This document shows positions 6,212 to 6,227 of a DNA stretch of 6,227 nt, piece by piece. The notes under the pieces were generated by a model, which worked only from the letters and a program-made list of their open reading frames with translations, searched no databases and was not told where the DNA came from. Positions within the stretch are counted from its first letter, which is position 1. Each line of letters opens with the position of its first letter. This DNA comes from CAZPCT01 sp964585325 (GTDB lineage: Bacteria > Patescibacteriota > Minisyncoccia > JACQLN01 > CAZPCT01), in NCBI GenBank assembly GCA_964585325.1, contig CAZPCT010000024.1:1-6227 (forward strand), in the 5' to 3' direction. The translations under genes and the position numbers were made by a program.

Positions 6212-6227
6212 AGTCTAGGTAATTACA

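Noticed and set aside
6212..6227. Cobalamin riboswitch upstream of nrdJ
   Set aside because: Only 16 nt of upstream sequence are in the window, far too little to see one.
1..6227. tRNA, rRNA, CRISPR array, insertion sequence or defence system
   Set aside because: No cloverleaf, repeat-spacer array, transposase or terminal inverted repeats were seen, and all other sequence is filled by the six genes.

Overview
The window carries six protein genes on both strands with almost no spare DNA. It looks like part of a small bacterial genome, most likely Candidate Phyla Radiation (Patescibacteria, Parcubacteria-like). That placement is inferred from a DNA-uptake channel split into separate membrane and nuclease-like proteins, a translation factor EF-P with an Arg-Arg loop tip, the lack of recognisable Shine-Dalgarno sequences, and reliance on a B12-dependent ribonucleotide reductase. 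The standard genetic code is used: every gene ends at TAA or TAG, and no in-frame TGA is needed. G+C is roughly one half by eye.

Layout. Positions 1-1597 (minus strand) hold a two-gene comEC unit. The membrane channel protein (458-1597) comes first and overlaps by 17 nt a separate metallo-beta-lactamase-fold protein (1-474), whose C-terminus lies outside the window. Positions 1598-1800 are a 203-nt divergent intergenic region. It holds a near-consensus rightward sigma-70 promoter (1585-1613), an inverted repeat with a T-rich tail just after the predicted start site (1622-1651), and a region that folds into a compact two-domain RNA (1672-1791). Positions 1801-3061 (plus strand) carry efp and, 4 nt later, a DedA/VTT-family membrane protein. 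Positions 3058-6211 (minus strand) carry nrdJ, a class II (adenosylcobalamin-dependent) ribonucleotide reductase, then a terminator-like hairpin, then cobO, an ATP:corrinoid adenosyltransferase. cobO and the DedA-like gene converge and their stop codons overlap.

How the genes fit together. NrdJ and CobO form a clear functional pair: CobO makes the adenosylcobalamin that NrdJ uses to start radical chemistry for dNTP synthesis. No corrin-ring synthesis gene is visible, so salvage of outside corrinoid is plausible. The comEC pair would import single-stranded DNA across the cytoplasmic membrane. EF-P relieves ribosome stalling at polyproline stretches. The DedA-like protein probably acts in membrane lipid or ion homeostasis. 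The parts least explained by known genes are the structured efp leader and the hairpin at the start of its transcript.
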